64,000 nt of DNA from Dasania sp. GY-MA-18. GTDB taxonomy: Bacteria; Pseudomonadota; Gammaproteobacteria; Pseudomonadales; Dasaniaceae. The stretch is taken from contig NZ_JANHAP010000001.1 in assembly GCF_024734385.1 (NCBI RefSeq), positions 1-64,000 on the forward strand, given 5' to 3'. The notes beneath the pieces were generated by a model. That model was not told the DNA's origin, made no database searches, and worked only from the letters and a program-made list of their open reading frames with translations. Position 1 is the stretch's first letter; every line of letters begins with the position of its first letter. The translations under genes and the position numbers were made by a program. Positions 26,371-35,115 of the stretch are shown one piece after another.

Positions 26371-28758
26371 ATGCCTTTAACCAGCCACCTTATACGAACA
26401 CTATGGTTGTTCTGCGCCCTAGTCTTGCTGATACCAGCCAAAGCTTTAGCCGTCGACCTGGATGACGGCCGCAATCACTATAATTTAAATGAAGACATTT
26501 ACTGGTTTGAAGATAAAAGCCAGCTAATGACTATCGCGGATATTATTCAACCGCAAAATCTGGATCGCTTTCAACTCAACCAAAAAAAGCTGTTTAACTT
26601 AGGGTTTAAGGAATCTAACGTATGGCTGCACCTACAATTACAACGCCCACAATCTCAAGCAGCCAATAAAGAATGGTTTTTAAGTATTGATAACCCTTTG
26701 CTGGACCATATTGAAATTTACCAATACAGCCAAAAGACATTAACAAAAACTACGGTATTGGGTGACCTGCTAAGTTTTGAAAAACGGCAGGTTAAGCATA
26801 GATCCTTTATCACCCCACTACGCTTTGAAAGCAATAATATAGACCTATTTATAAAAATCACTAGCAGTAGCGTACTAAAAGTCCCCTTATATCTGTTTGA
26901 CGATATCAAGCTGGCCGAGCAGTATGGTTATACCAGTAACTATTACGGTATGTACTTTGGTGTCATTTTTTGTGCGTTTATCTATTGTTTTTTTAAGTTT
27001 ATAAAAACTCGTGAGCGCTTTTTACTCTACGGGTTTAGCTACATACTTGCCTTTGCCTTTATACAGGCCACTCTTAGCGGCTATGCTTTTCAGTATCTAT
27101 GGCCTCAGCGGCCAGAGTTCAACCAAGCCTCTATTATTCTTTCTGTGAGTTTAAGTTGCCTCTTTGGTCTACTAACCTGCAGGCATTTTTTAGCTTTACC
27201 AGAGAGTAAATCCAGCTTTGAAATAGCTCTTAATGGCAGCATAGCCTTGGCCATAGTGCTAACTCTACTCGTGCCTTTTGTCAGCTATCAAACAGCACTA
27301 GAAATCACCTTAATGCTAATCCTAAGTGCTTCCACTGCCGTGTTTGCCTGCACGATTAGCAGTATCAGCCTAGGCGACAAAACTGCCAGGCTGTTTTTAT
27401 TGGCATGGCTGTGTATGGCACCAGGCATCGTCAACTACTGCCTTATTACAGCCAACTATGTAGATGTGGGCCTATTAACAGAAACGGCCATATTGGCGGG
27501 TTCAGCGCTGCAGGTAATTTTGCTAAGCCTGGCGCTAGATAACCGAAGTCATGAGCACTTTAAAAACAGCTTTGCCCTGCAAGCCAGTGCACAGCAGCAA
27601 TTAGCACAACAAGTTGCCGAATTAGAAACCAAGCTTAACCACAGCCAAAGAGCAAGCCTGTTAAAAGATAGTTTTTTAGCCACCATCAGCCATGAGCTAC
27701 GCACCCCTGTAAACAGCATAGAGGGCTCACTATCTCTGGTTGATACCAACACCATGGATCAACAACAAAGCCATTATATTAATGCCGCTTACAACTCAGC
27801 CCAAAACCTCACTACACTCATTAATTCCATTTTACACTTCTCTGAAATACAGGCAGGCACAGCAAAAACAAAGAAAGAAAGTTTTGAGTTAAGACCCATT
27901 TTTAATCGCCTTGCTGACGCTTTTAGACATCGCTGCAATACTAAAAACATCACTCTCAATTGGCATATCGATAAAAATGTACCTAATTATATTGTTAGTG
28001 ACAGCGACCAGCTTAGCCTAATACTTTCGCAACTAGTCGATAATGCTATTAAATACACTGAGCAGGGTTCTATTACTGTTACCATTTCCACAGAAAAACA
28101 ACAGCTGATTTTTTCGGTACATGATACTGGCCAGGGCATTAACCCCACTAAACTATCCTCCATCATTAAAGAGTTCCAGCACAACAACAGTGACTATATG
28201 CGCCATCACCATGATATGGGTATAGGCCTGTCTATATGCCATCGCATATGCTTACTACTTAATGCCGAGCTGCACATAGAGTCCACTTTAGGACAGGGCT
28301 CACTCTTCACTTTTGTGGCACCGCTGCAGCTACCTAATATAACCCAGCCACAAGACCATAGTGCTGAGCCGAATAGCCATAAGGAAAAAATTGTTTTAAT
28401 TGCTGAAGACAACCCTGTAAACCAAATGGTTTTGAAAGGTATGTTAGAAAAGCTAGACTGCATAGTGCTAACCGCCAATAATGGCCAGCAAGCACTAGAC
28501 ACCTTGCAACAACAGCCGGTAGATATTATTTTAATGGACTGCCAAATGCCTATTATGGACGGCTTTGAAGCCACTAAAAAAATACGCCAAACCAACAGTG
28601 CCTATAGCAACGTACCTATTATTGCTGTCACTGCCAATGCCATGGCAGGTGACAATGAACAGTGCATAGCTCTGGGTATGAATGACTATATTAAAAAACC
28701 TATTAACCGAGAGTTGCTGGCACAAAAAATACAGCACTGGTTAAGAGAAGCCAGCTAA
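26371..28758 (+). CDS. 7TMR-DISM hybrid histidine kinase
   Basis: A 795-residue membrane sensor. A signal peptide is followed by a periplasmic 7TMR-DISMED2 domain (about 28–170), seven membrane helices (about 185–390) and a short coiled coil. HisKA carries the phospho-acceptor His441 in SHELRTP. HATPase_c shows LSQLVDNAIKYTEQG, DTGQGI and MGIGLSICHRI. The C-terminal receiver has EDN and Asp723 in LMDCQMPIMDG. No transmitter His domain follows, so phosphate must pass to a partner. CheX lies 105 bp downstream. Confidence 0.95.
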   Translation: MPLTSHLIRTLWLFCALVLLIPAKALAVDLDDGRNHYNLNEDIYWFEDKSQLMTIADIIQPQNLDRFQLNQKKLFNLGFKESNVWLHLQLQRPQSQAANKEWFLSIDNPLLDHIEIYQYSQKTLTKTTVLGDLLSFEKRQVKHRSFITPLRFESNNIDLFIKITSSSVLKVPLYLFDDIKLAEQYGYTSNYYGMYFGVIFCAFIYCFFKFIKTRERFLLYGFSYILAFAFIQATLSGYAFQYLWPQRPEFNQASIILSVSLSCLFGLLTCRHFLALPESKSSFEIALNGSIALAIVLTLLVPFVSYQTALEITLMLILSASTAVFACTISSISLGDKTARLFLLAWLCMAPGIVNYCLITANYVDVGLLTETAILAGSALQVILLSLALDNRSHEHFKNSFALQASAQQQLAQQVAELETKLNHSQRASLLKDSFLATISHELRTPVNSIEGSLSLVDTNTMDQQQSHYINAAYNSAQNLTTLINSILHFSEIQAGTAKTKKESFELRPIFNRLADAFRHRCNTKNITLNWHIDKNVPNYIVSDSDQLSLILSQLVDNAIKYTEQGSITVTISTEKQQLIFSVHDTGQGINPTKLSSIIKEFQHNNSDYMRHHHDMGIGLSICHRICLLLNAELHIESTLGQGSLFTFVAPLQLPNITQPQDHSAEPNSHKEKIVLIAEDNPVNQMVLKGMLEKLDCIVLTANNGQQALDTLQQQPVDIILMDCQMPIMDGFEATKKIRQTNSAYSNVPIIAVTANAMAGDNEQCIALGMNDYIKKPINRELLAQKIQHWLREAS

Positions 28759-28878
28759 TTCGCCAAGCGCCAGCCTATCAAACCGCAAATTGGCCCGCAC
28801 TAGTAAGCGCCCTGTTGTAAAAGCGCGTGGCTAACGCTAATCTTAGGTCGACAGCTTTTAAGGATGTATGTTCCACGA

Positions 28879-29340
28879 ATGAATTCTCAGTATATCAACC
28901 CTCTTTTAACCGCCACCGTTAATGTGCTAACGACTATGGCCATGGTTGAAGTGAAAGTGGGAAAACCCAGCCTTAAAGAAGGGACCAACTGCCTAGGTGA
29001 TATCACTAGTGTCATTGACCTCAAAGGTGAAAAGCATCACGGCTCCCTTGCTATCAGCTTTTCTCAGGCGGCTATACTCAATATAGCTAGCAATATGCTG
29101 GGGGAAAGTTTTGATACCATTGATGAAGCCATTGCCGATGTAGTGGGCGAAATAACCAATATGATTACTGGCAATGCCAAGCAAATATACTCCGAAGGTG
29201 GCTTGGACTTTGCGCTTGCCACCCCCAAGACCCTTATAGGCAAAGACACCCCTGTTGCCCACACTGTTACCGGCGCCACTATCTTAATGCCCTTCAGCAC
29301 TGATGCCGGTGAATTTTATGTAGAAGTCTGCTTTAATTAG
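28879..29340 (+). CDS. cheX: CheX-like phosphatase
   Basis: A CheC/CheX family protein starting MNSQYINPLLTATVNVL. The family's catalytic Glu/Asn helix is probably IADVVGEITNMITGNAK. CheX dephosphorylates CheY-type receivers. No chemotaxis genes are present; the neighbour is a hybrid kinase with a receiver, a plausible substrate. I start at the third ATG for family fit; an in-frame ATG at 28864 sits on the AAGGA itself. A four-codon frame (28868–28882) ends on this start in an ATGA overlap, which suggests coupled initiation. Confidence 0.88.
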   Translation: MNSQYINPLLTATVNVLTTMAMVEVKVGKPSLKEGTNCLGDITSVIDLKGEKHHGSLAISFSQAAILNIASNMLGESFDTIDEAIADVVGEITNMITGNAKQIYSEGGLDFALATPKTLIGKDTPVAHTVTGATILMPFSTDAGEFYVEVCFN

Positions 29341-29365
29341 CGGCGTTTCTTGTTTGAAAGCCCCC

Positions 29366-30280
29366 ATGCCCCCTGCCCAACACAGTCCACACTGGCACAT
29401 CTTAGGTGCTGGTGCCATAGGCTCACTCTGGTCAGCTTATTGGCAGCAACAACACTTTGCCACTACCGTTATTAGCCGCCGTCACTCAGGGCCACGCCAG
29501 CTAGAGCTGATCGCGCCACAGTCTCGCTTTGCCTTTAGCCAGCAGCAGCTCACCGCTGTAGACCTAGAGCAAGAGATACAACAGCTGCTCATTACCACCA
29601 AAGCCCACCAGTGCTTAGCGGCGTTTAACAGCATTCAACATAGGCTTAGCGATGACGCGGTAATCGTCGTATTACAAAATGGCATGGCTGTTAACACCCT
29701 ACCAACACGCGCCCAACAGCGCCTCTACGCAGCCACCACCACGGATGGCGCCCACTTTAAAAATGATAAGACCCTGGTACATGCGGGCCAGGGTGAGACC
29801 TATCTAGGCCCCATCAACGCCTATGCCAAACAATTACCCGCAGACGCTCTAATGCAACAGCTGCCATCGGCCTTACACTTGCATTACTGCTTGGATATAG
29901 AGCAAAGGCTATGGCGCAAACTGGCAATTAACTGCGCGATCAATGCATTAGGGGTTAAATACCAATGCCGCAATGGCGAGCTTATTAGCAATGCAGCTAT
30001 ACGGCAGGAACTCATCGACTTGTGCCAAGAAATCAGCATGGTGGCAGCAGCACTGGAGCTGGGCCCTTGGTTTGACAATCTCTATCAGGAGGTAGCCAAG
30101 GTTGCGCAACTCACTCACAACAATATTAACTCCACTTTACAGGATATAAACCAAGGCAAAACCACTGAAATCATAGCCTTAAACGGCTATTTATGTGACA
30201 TTGCCAAGAGTTTGCAACTTGCCACACCGTTGAACCAAGCGCTGTTAGAGCTGGTATTGGCCAACAGCCCAGCGCAGTAA
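29366..30280 (+). CDS. panE: 2-dehydropantoate 2-reductase
   Basis: NADPH-dependent ketopantoate reductase of pantothenate synthesis, about 304 residues. The nucleotide motif HILGAGAIGSLWSAYW is at the N terminus. The catalytic Lys lies in RLWRKLAINCAINAL, followed by Asn residues of the C-terminal helical domain. The start is uncertain: ATG at 29366 or TTG at 29354, neither with a strong ribosome site. It follows cheX by 25 bp, perhaps only by chance. Confidence 0.9.
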   Translation: MPPAQHSPHWHILGAGAIGSLWSAYWQQQHFATTVISRRHSGPRQLELIAPQSRFAFSQQQLTAVDLEQEIQQLLITTKAHQCLAAFNSIQHRLSDDAVIVVLQNGMAVNTLPTRAQQRLYAATTTDGAHFKNDKTLVHAGQGETYLGPINAYAKQLPADALMQQLPSALHLHYCLDIEQRLWRKLAINCAINALGVKYQCRNGELISNAAIRQELIDLCQEISMVAAALELGPWFDNLYQEVAKVAQLTHNNINSTLQDINQGKTTEIIALNGYLCDIAKSLQLATPLNQALLELVLANSPAQ

Positions 30281-30342
30281 GCCTGCCCTGAATACTAGCG
30301 GCTCAGGGCCTCTGCAAGCCTGCTGACCACTTACACCGGTAG

Positions 30343-31017
30343 TTATTCTTTAGCCGTTGCTATAGCGACCACCACATCTTGAATAGCGCCACCCTCGGTA
30401 TTCCAGCGATCCAAAATAGAGGCCAATTGCTGCGCCTGCTCATAGAGAGACAACAACTCTTCGGGAGTCTCTTTGGCACCGGCATAAGACTTCACCTGTC
30501 GCAACTCCAACGCCAGGGGATGCTGGCCGTCTTCCATACGCTTTTGCTCTAGGCGCCAGCGTATGCTGTGCACCATCGTGCGGTAAAAAATAAGCTTGGT
30601 ATGCAAGCTCACCGTATCGAAGTGATGTATATCACCAAAGGGCTTAAAATCAGTGGCAAATAAGGTGGCTGTTTTGCCGTTGTTGTCAGCCGCTACCGTC
30701 GCTTTGCGCTCGTGGTCACACAGCAGCGCCAAGTCTCCAAACAGCTCACCCGGGGTTATATGGTTTAAGGGGTGCTCCTGCTGCGGGGAGTTTAAATATA
30801 CCGACAGCCCGCCCTTAATCAAAAAATATAACCACGAGCCTCTATCGCCGCGGCGCATGATTGTTTCGCCAGAGTTCAGCTCCACGATGCAGGAAAAATC
30901 CATCAACACGGCGAGCTGCTGCTCATCTTCACGTTGAAGCTGATTAAAAAAAGGGATTCTGCGCAGCAGGGAGGCTATATCTTCGGGCTTAAACTCACTT
31001 AAATCTTTAATTTTCAT
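30343..31017 (-). CDS. Cyclic-nucleotide-binding domain protein
   Basis: A 224-residue cytoplasmic protein. Residues about 15–140 form a Crp-like cyclic-nucleotide-binding barrel; the phosphate-binding cassette GELFGDLALLCDHERKATV retains the Arg. The remainder is helical, with no DNA-binding winged helix, so it is not a Crp-type transcription factor. It may relay a cyclic-nucleotide signal to a partner. Ligand unknown. Divergent from the TonB-fusion gene across 452 bp. Confidence 0.85.
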   Translation of the reverse strand: MKIKDLSEFKPEDIASLLRRIPFFNQLQREDEQQLAVLMDFSCIVELNSGETIMRRGDRGSWLYFLIKGGLSVYLNSPQQEHPLNHITPGELFGDLALLCDHERKATVAADNNGKTATLFATDFKPFGDIHHFDTVSLHTKLIFYRTMVHSIRWRLEQKRMEDGQHPLALELRQVKSYAGAKETPEELLSLYEQAQQLASILDRWNTEGGAIQDVVVAIATAKE

Positions 31018-31469
31018 TCGTTAATATTTTTATAGTAAGGCGTTAAATTTCAAAATGTCCCCTCAAGATAGACTGTATCTAGGCATAAACAAAGCCTTGA
31101 TACAGCCTATGGCTATAAAGAGCCATAACAGTCGCTAGCTAAATGATCCCAGCAATAGCGCAATTGGGGGTAAAAACCGCAAAAACGGCTAAAGCCACCG
31201 CAAAAATCACAATTACTGGCAACTAACTCTTTACATTAGCAACCACTGCGCTACATTAAAGCTGTAAGCAAAATGGAATAAAAATCACTCAATGCTTGAT
31301 GATTGTATTATATATACGGCATAGCAAGCTAATCGTAGTCGCATCGGTCAATACTGGCTCTGCCATAGACAATGTCATAGAATAAAAGCCGATCGTATTA
31401 GATATACCTGCTTGCTGTGTCAGGCAGAACTACAATAAAACGGCTAAAAGCCAGAAAATACTCAAAACA
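31018..31469. other. 452-bp divergent intergenic region
   Basis: No gene seen. It holds an ATGGCT-ataaag-AGCCAT dyad near 31110 and an AT-rich TATTATATATA near 31307, which could be promoter elements for either flanking gene. No known riboswitch pattern is apparent. Confidence 0.4.
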
Positions 31470-32639
31470 ATGAATAAAATAAGCTCACTGATACTCGTTT
31501 TTTTAACGCTAATATTCACCGCAAACAGCCATGCGCAAGATAGCGCTTTTGATGAGCTGACCATGAATGGCCTAGCCTCTTTTCAAAAGCTGCGCAAAGA
31601 ATATTACATAGGCGCGCTATACCTAGAACGCAACAGCCAAAACCCCGAAGAGATTATCGCCATGCCCGGCAACAAGCGCATGGACATACGGGTGGTAGAC
31701 GACACTTGGTCACCTAGACGCTTTGCTAAAGAGTGGACCGGCTCCATACTACTGAATAACGAGCCCTCCAGCTTAGAAAAGCTTACAACGCAAATTCAAT
31801 CCTTCACCCAAATCCCCAGTAACGACCTGGTAACCGGTGACCGCCTGACTATAGATATGGCTGAAGGCCGCCACACGACTATCTACCTTAATAACCACCG
31901 CGTTTTTAGAACAATTAACAATGACTTCTTCTACGCCCTGCTTAACACTTGGATAGGCTCTAAGCCCCCCTCTACCGAATTTAGGCAAAATATTTTAAAA
32001 CTGCCGCGCGATGAAGACGGTGTCGCTTTGTTGACCCGTTATGAAAACCTGAGCTACAGCGATAAGCGCAAGCGCCAGATTATAGGCTGGTCTAAATCAG
32101 CACAGAGCACAGCTACTGCCGGTAGCTCTGCCGCCTTTGCCCCGCCTGGCATTAACGGCAGTGTTGGCGCTGTAACAGCAAATGTTAGCCCCGAGCAGGA
32201 CAAGGCCAAAAAAGCCGCTGCCGCCAAAAAAGCTGCCGAAGAAAAAGCCGCCGCCGAGGCACTAGCTAAAGCCAAGGCCGCTAAAGAAGCCGCCGAAGCC
32301 AAAGCCGCTGCAGCTGCAGCTGCATTAGCCAAAGCTCAAGCCGAGCAAGCTAGGCAAGAGGCTATGAATAAGTATCAATCGGCCATGTATCAAGTTATCT
32401 CTAAAAACGTGAGATACCCCAAGCGCTCACAGCAACGCGGTGAACGCGGCCGCGCAGTGGTAGTGGTAGAGCTAGACCGCGAGGGCAAGATTCTTAATCT
32501 CACACTTAAAGAGCCCACACAGTTTGCTCGCTTAAATAATGCCGCTGAGAAAGCCTTTAAAGTGTCAGAGCCCTTCCCACCCATACCCACAGAATTATCG
32601 GGCAATAGCTTTGAGTTTGTGTTCCCAATTAACTTCTAG
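31470..32639 (+). CDS. Chalcone-isomerase-like / TonB C-terminal fusion protein
   Basis: A 389-residue periplasmic protein. A cleavable signal peptide (about 1–22, NSHA-Q) is followed by a chalcone-isomerase-like domain (about 25–205, with SFQKLRKEYYIGALYLE and TIYLNNHRVFRTIN). Next come a linker and an Ala/Lys/Glu-rich helical stalk (about 243–300). The C terminus is a TonB domain (about 305–389) with NVRYPKRSQQRGERG and KVSEPFPPIP. Apart from the signal peptide there is no membrane anchor and no ExbB/ExbD partner nearby, so energy coupling as in TonB is doubtful. The domain calls are confident; the combined role is unknown. Confidence 0.85.
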   Translation: MNKISSLILVFLTLIFTANSHAQDSAFDELTMNGLASFQKLRKEYYIGALYLERNSQNPEEIIAMPGNKRMDIRVVDDTWSPRRFAKEWTGSILLNNEPSSLEKLTTQIQSFTQIPSNDLVTGDRLTIDMAEGRHTTIYLNNHRVFRTINNDFFYALLNTWIGSKPPSTEFRQNILKLPRDEDGVALLTRYENLSYSDKRKRQIIGWSKSAQSTATAGSSAAFAPPGINGSVGAVTANVSPEQDKAKKAAAAKKAAEEKAAAEALAKAKAAKEAAEAKAAAAAAALAKAQAEQARQEAMNKYQSAMYQVISKNVRYPKRSQQRGERGRAVVVVELDREGKILNLTLKEPTQFARLNNAAEKAFKVSEPFPPIPTELSGNSFEFVFPINF

Positions 32640-32680
32640 GGTTTAGCAAACAGCGATACACTCTTAAGCAAGATATAAAA

Positions 32681-32701
32681 AAAGCGGGCTAGGCCCGCTT
32701 T
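32681..32701. terminator. Bidirectional terminator
   Basis: AAAGCGGGC-ta-GGCCCGCTTT lies between converging genes. It has A residues to its left and T-rich sequence to its right, and can serve both strands. Confidence 0.85.
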
Positions 32702-32724
32702 ATTTATATCTGCGCAAACAGCTT

Positions 32725-33852
32725 TTATAAATTAATAATCCTTTGCCGCTGCTCATCGTTCAATAACTTCAGCAAAGGCTCTAGTTCATCCAGTAGATAA
32801 TCCATTTGCGTCATCACGTCTTTTTCACCGCCCTGCAGAATTTCGCCTATAGCTTCATCTATAGAAACCCCGGCCGCCTCTGAACGGCGATTCTTTTTGC
32901 GATACTGATCCAAATCTATGTGGTGCACTTGGCCTAAGCCACGCCTAGCAGCACGTTTTTGCGCATCACTGGCACAATTAATCAGCAACTGAGGGTCAGC
33001 ATGTACACCTTGGGCCACTATACAAGCCCCTACTGACACGGTAATTGGTAAGGCTTTACCCTGCAAAGTAGCTTTAAAGTTACTCACGGCCATACAAATG
33101 CGATGCGCTATCAATAAAGAGCCGTCGGGGTCAGCCCCTGGCAATGACACATAAAAACTCGATAGACCGGTGCGCGCCACGGTATCTTCTTTGCGTACCG
33201 CCTGGCTAAGTACTGCGGCTATACGCTTGATAATGGTTTCAGCACCACTACGCCCTATGCGTACAAACAGGTTTTTAAACGCGTCAACCTCGACATTAAG
33301 CACGGTCAGCTCATGATTATGGCGAGTGCTGAAGGACACGTCTTTAGCTAATTGTTTTTCAAAACCTCGGTAATTAAGCAGATCGGTTAGTGGGTCAATA
33401 ATAGACGTCTCTACCAAGGACTGCGTGGCCTCTTGGTAACGTAAATGTGCCTGCGCACGGGCGTTAATATCTGCGGCATCAAAGGGCTTGGTTAAAAAAT
33501 CTGTAGCGCCCAACTCATAGGCTTTATTTTTAGCGTCCTGGCTATTGTCAGCGCCAGTCACGACTATCACCGGCAATTGGCGTATGCGTTCATCACTGGA
33601 AGTTTGCACTAAGTTCAACAGCTCGAAGCCATCTAGCTCAGGCATTACCAGATCGGTAAAAACCACCTGTATCTGTTCATCGTGCTGTATCATCTCCCAA
33701 CCTTCTTGGCCATTTTCTGCCAATTGCAAATCAAAGTTTTCGGAGAACATTTTTAGGGCAGCAGCGCGTATCAGCTTAGAGTCATCTACAAACAAAATTT
33801 TAGGCTTGGCTAACTGGCTGCTAAGTGGCTTAGCTTCAAATACTGTAGGCAT
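32725..33852 (-). CDS. Response regulator with degenerate GGDEF domain
   Basis: A 375-residue protein: receiver domain (about 18–135) with DD at 23–24, phospho-acceptor Asp67 in FTDLVMPELDG and Lys122. A GGDEF-fold domain (about 150–320) follows. The active-site sequence reads GLSSF at 229–233 instead of GGDEF, so cyclase activity should be lost. The inhibitory I-site RKED (220–223) is intact at the correct five-residue spacing. It is therefore more likely a c-di-GMP receptor or scaffold than an enzyme. Third gene of an operon with an intact cyclase and a MinD-like ATPase. The C-terminal ~45 residues are acidic and helical. Confidence 0.9.
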   Translation of the reverse strand: MPTVFEAKPLSSQLAKPKILFVDDSKLIRAAALKMFSENFDLQLAENGQEGWEMIQHDEQIQVVFTDLVMPELDGFELLNLVQTSSDERIRQLPVIVVTGADNSQDAKNKAYELGATDFLTKPFDAADINARAQAHLRYQEATQSLVETSIIDPLTDLLNYRGFEKQLAKDVSFSTRHNHELTVLNVEVDAFKNLFVRIGRSGAETIIKRIAAVLSQAVRKEDTVARTGLSSFYVSLPGADPDGSLLIAHRICMAVSNFKATLQGKALPITVSVGACIVAQGVHADPQLLINCASDAQKRAARRGLGQVHHIDLDQYRKKNRRSEAAGVSIDEAIGEILQGGEKDVMTQMDYLLDELEPLLKLLNDEQRQRIINL

Positions 33853-33944
33853 AAGTGTTAATCATTATTATTAGGTGAGTTTACTATAGCTAATAATGCC
33901 AGATATTCACTATAAGTAACTGAAAATATTGCTTATTTTTATAT

Positions 33945-35081
33945 TTATTGCTGGTAAGCGACAAACTCTACGGTGTTTCGGCCCTTACTCTTAGCGCTGT
34001 ACACCCCTTCGTCAGCGCATCTAACCAAGCGCTCGCTCACCAGTGCTTGCTCGCAGGCAGTCGTACCTGGCTGCCAGCAGCTCACCCCTATTGATAGCGT
34101 GAGATTGAGTGATTGACCGGCATCGTTATAAATGGGTAACTGGCTGACCTGCATGCGTATGCGCTCGGCAATTTCCAAGGCTCGCTCAGGACTGCAGTTG
34201 GGCAATAATAAAGCAAATTCCTCCCCGCCATAGCGGCACACATGATCGGTTTTACGCAGCATCTGGTTAATATGCTGCGCTACAATTTTTAGCGCTCTAT
34301 CACCGGTAGGATGGCCGTGACTATCATTAATACGCTTGAAATGATCCAAGTCTACAAATAGCAGGCTAAGTAATTCTTTATTACGAGAGGCCCTGGACAC
34401 TTCTTTTTCCAAAGCCTGATTAAAAGCACGACGATTTTTAACCTGGGTAAGCATGTCGTACATACTCAAGCGATGTAAGCGCTCCTGGTTGACCACGTTT
34501 TCAAAACACACCGCCACTACTGAAGCCAGGTGATTAATAAAGTCGGTGGATTTATCCAGCGCAAAACGCTTATGCCCTCTGGCCCCCATATGTAAACTGC
34601 CCACCAACACGCCCTGCCGCACCAAAGGTAGCATAGCCGCCGAGCGCAACGCTGCGTTGTGAAAAATGGCCGGACTCTGCACCCTGCCTAGAGAAACCAG
34701 CTGCACACTAGGCTTAGCGCCATACAATTGCTTTAGTGGTTCGCTTTTAGGCAATAGCAGTAAATTACTATAGTCGTCGAGATTCTCTATATGCTCAGCG
34801 ACGGTCTGTTCGGGGTCGTACAACCACAGCTCTATCGCATCCAGCTGGAAATAAGCCAGGCTATCATCTAACAGCAAGTTTAATAATTCGGAAAAACCGG
34901 ATGCATCCAGTAAGCGGAGCTCAAAACGTTGATAGCGCTTTAAAATTTGCTCGTTCTGGGCGGCTTTTTTCAGCAGCTCTTGCACGGTAGCTTCATCCGC
35001 CGGAGCACGGCTATGACGGGGGGTATCCGGCAGCACGCTACCAGCCTCCAGCATTCTTTTTTTCACCCGCTCAAAACTCAC
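33945..35081 (-). CDS. GAF/DUF484-type diguanylate cyclase
   Basis: A 378-residue protein. An N-terminal coiled segment (about 28–60) leads into a GAF-like DUF484-type sensor (about 55–195), then a GGDEF domain (about 205–375). The active site is GGEEF (285–289) and the I-site RKTD (276–279) has correct spacing, so it should make c-di-GMP with product inhibition. No signal peptide or membrane helix. The ATPase stop lies 34 bp upstream, so the two are co-transcribed. Confidence 0.92.
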   Translation of the reverse strand: MSFERVKKRMLEAGSVLPDTPRHSRAPADEATVQELLKKAAQNEQILKRYQRFELRLLDASGFSELLNLLLDDSLAYFQLDAIELWLYDPEQTVAEHIENLDDYSNLLLLPKSEPLKQLYGAKPSVQLVSLGRVQSPAIFHNAALRSAAMLPLVRQGVLVGSLHMGARGHKRFALDKSTDFINHLASVVAVCFENVVNQERLHRLSMYDMLTQVKNRRAFNQALEKEVSRASRNKELLSLLFVDLDHFKRINDSHGHPTGDRALKIVAQHINQMLRKTDHVCRYGGEEFALLLPNCSPERALEIAERIRMQVSQLPIYNDAGQSLNLTLSIGVSCWQPGTTACEQALVSERLVRCADEGVYSAKSKGRNTVEFVAYQQ

Positions 35082-35115
35082 CCAGCCACCTCAACGAATA
35101 TAAGCCGCTCAACGC

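Noticed and set aside
32054-32332. 92-codon minus-strand frame in the TonB-fusion gene
   Set aside because: Antisense reading of the Ala/Lys/Glu stalk; no ribosome site and poly-Ala composition.
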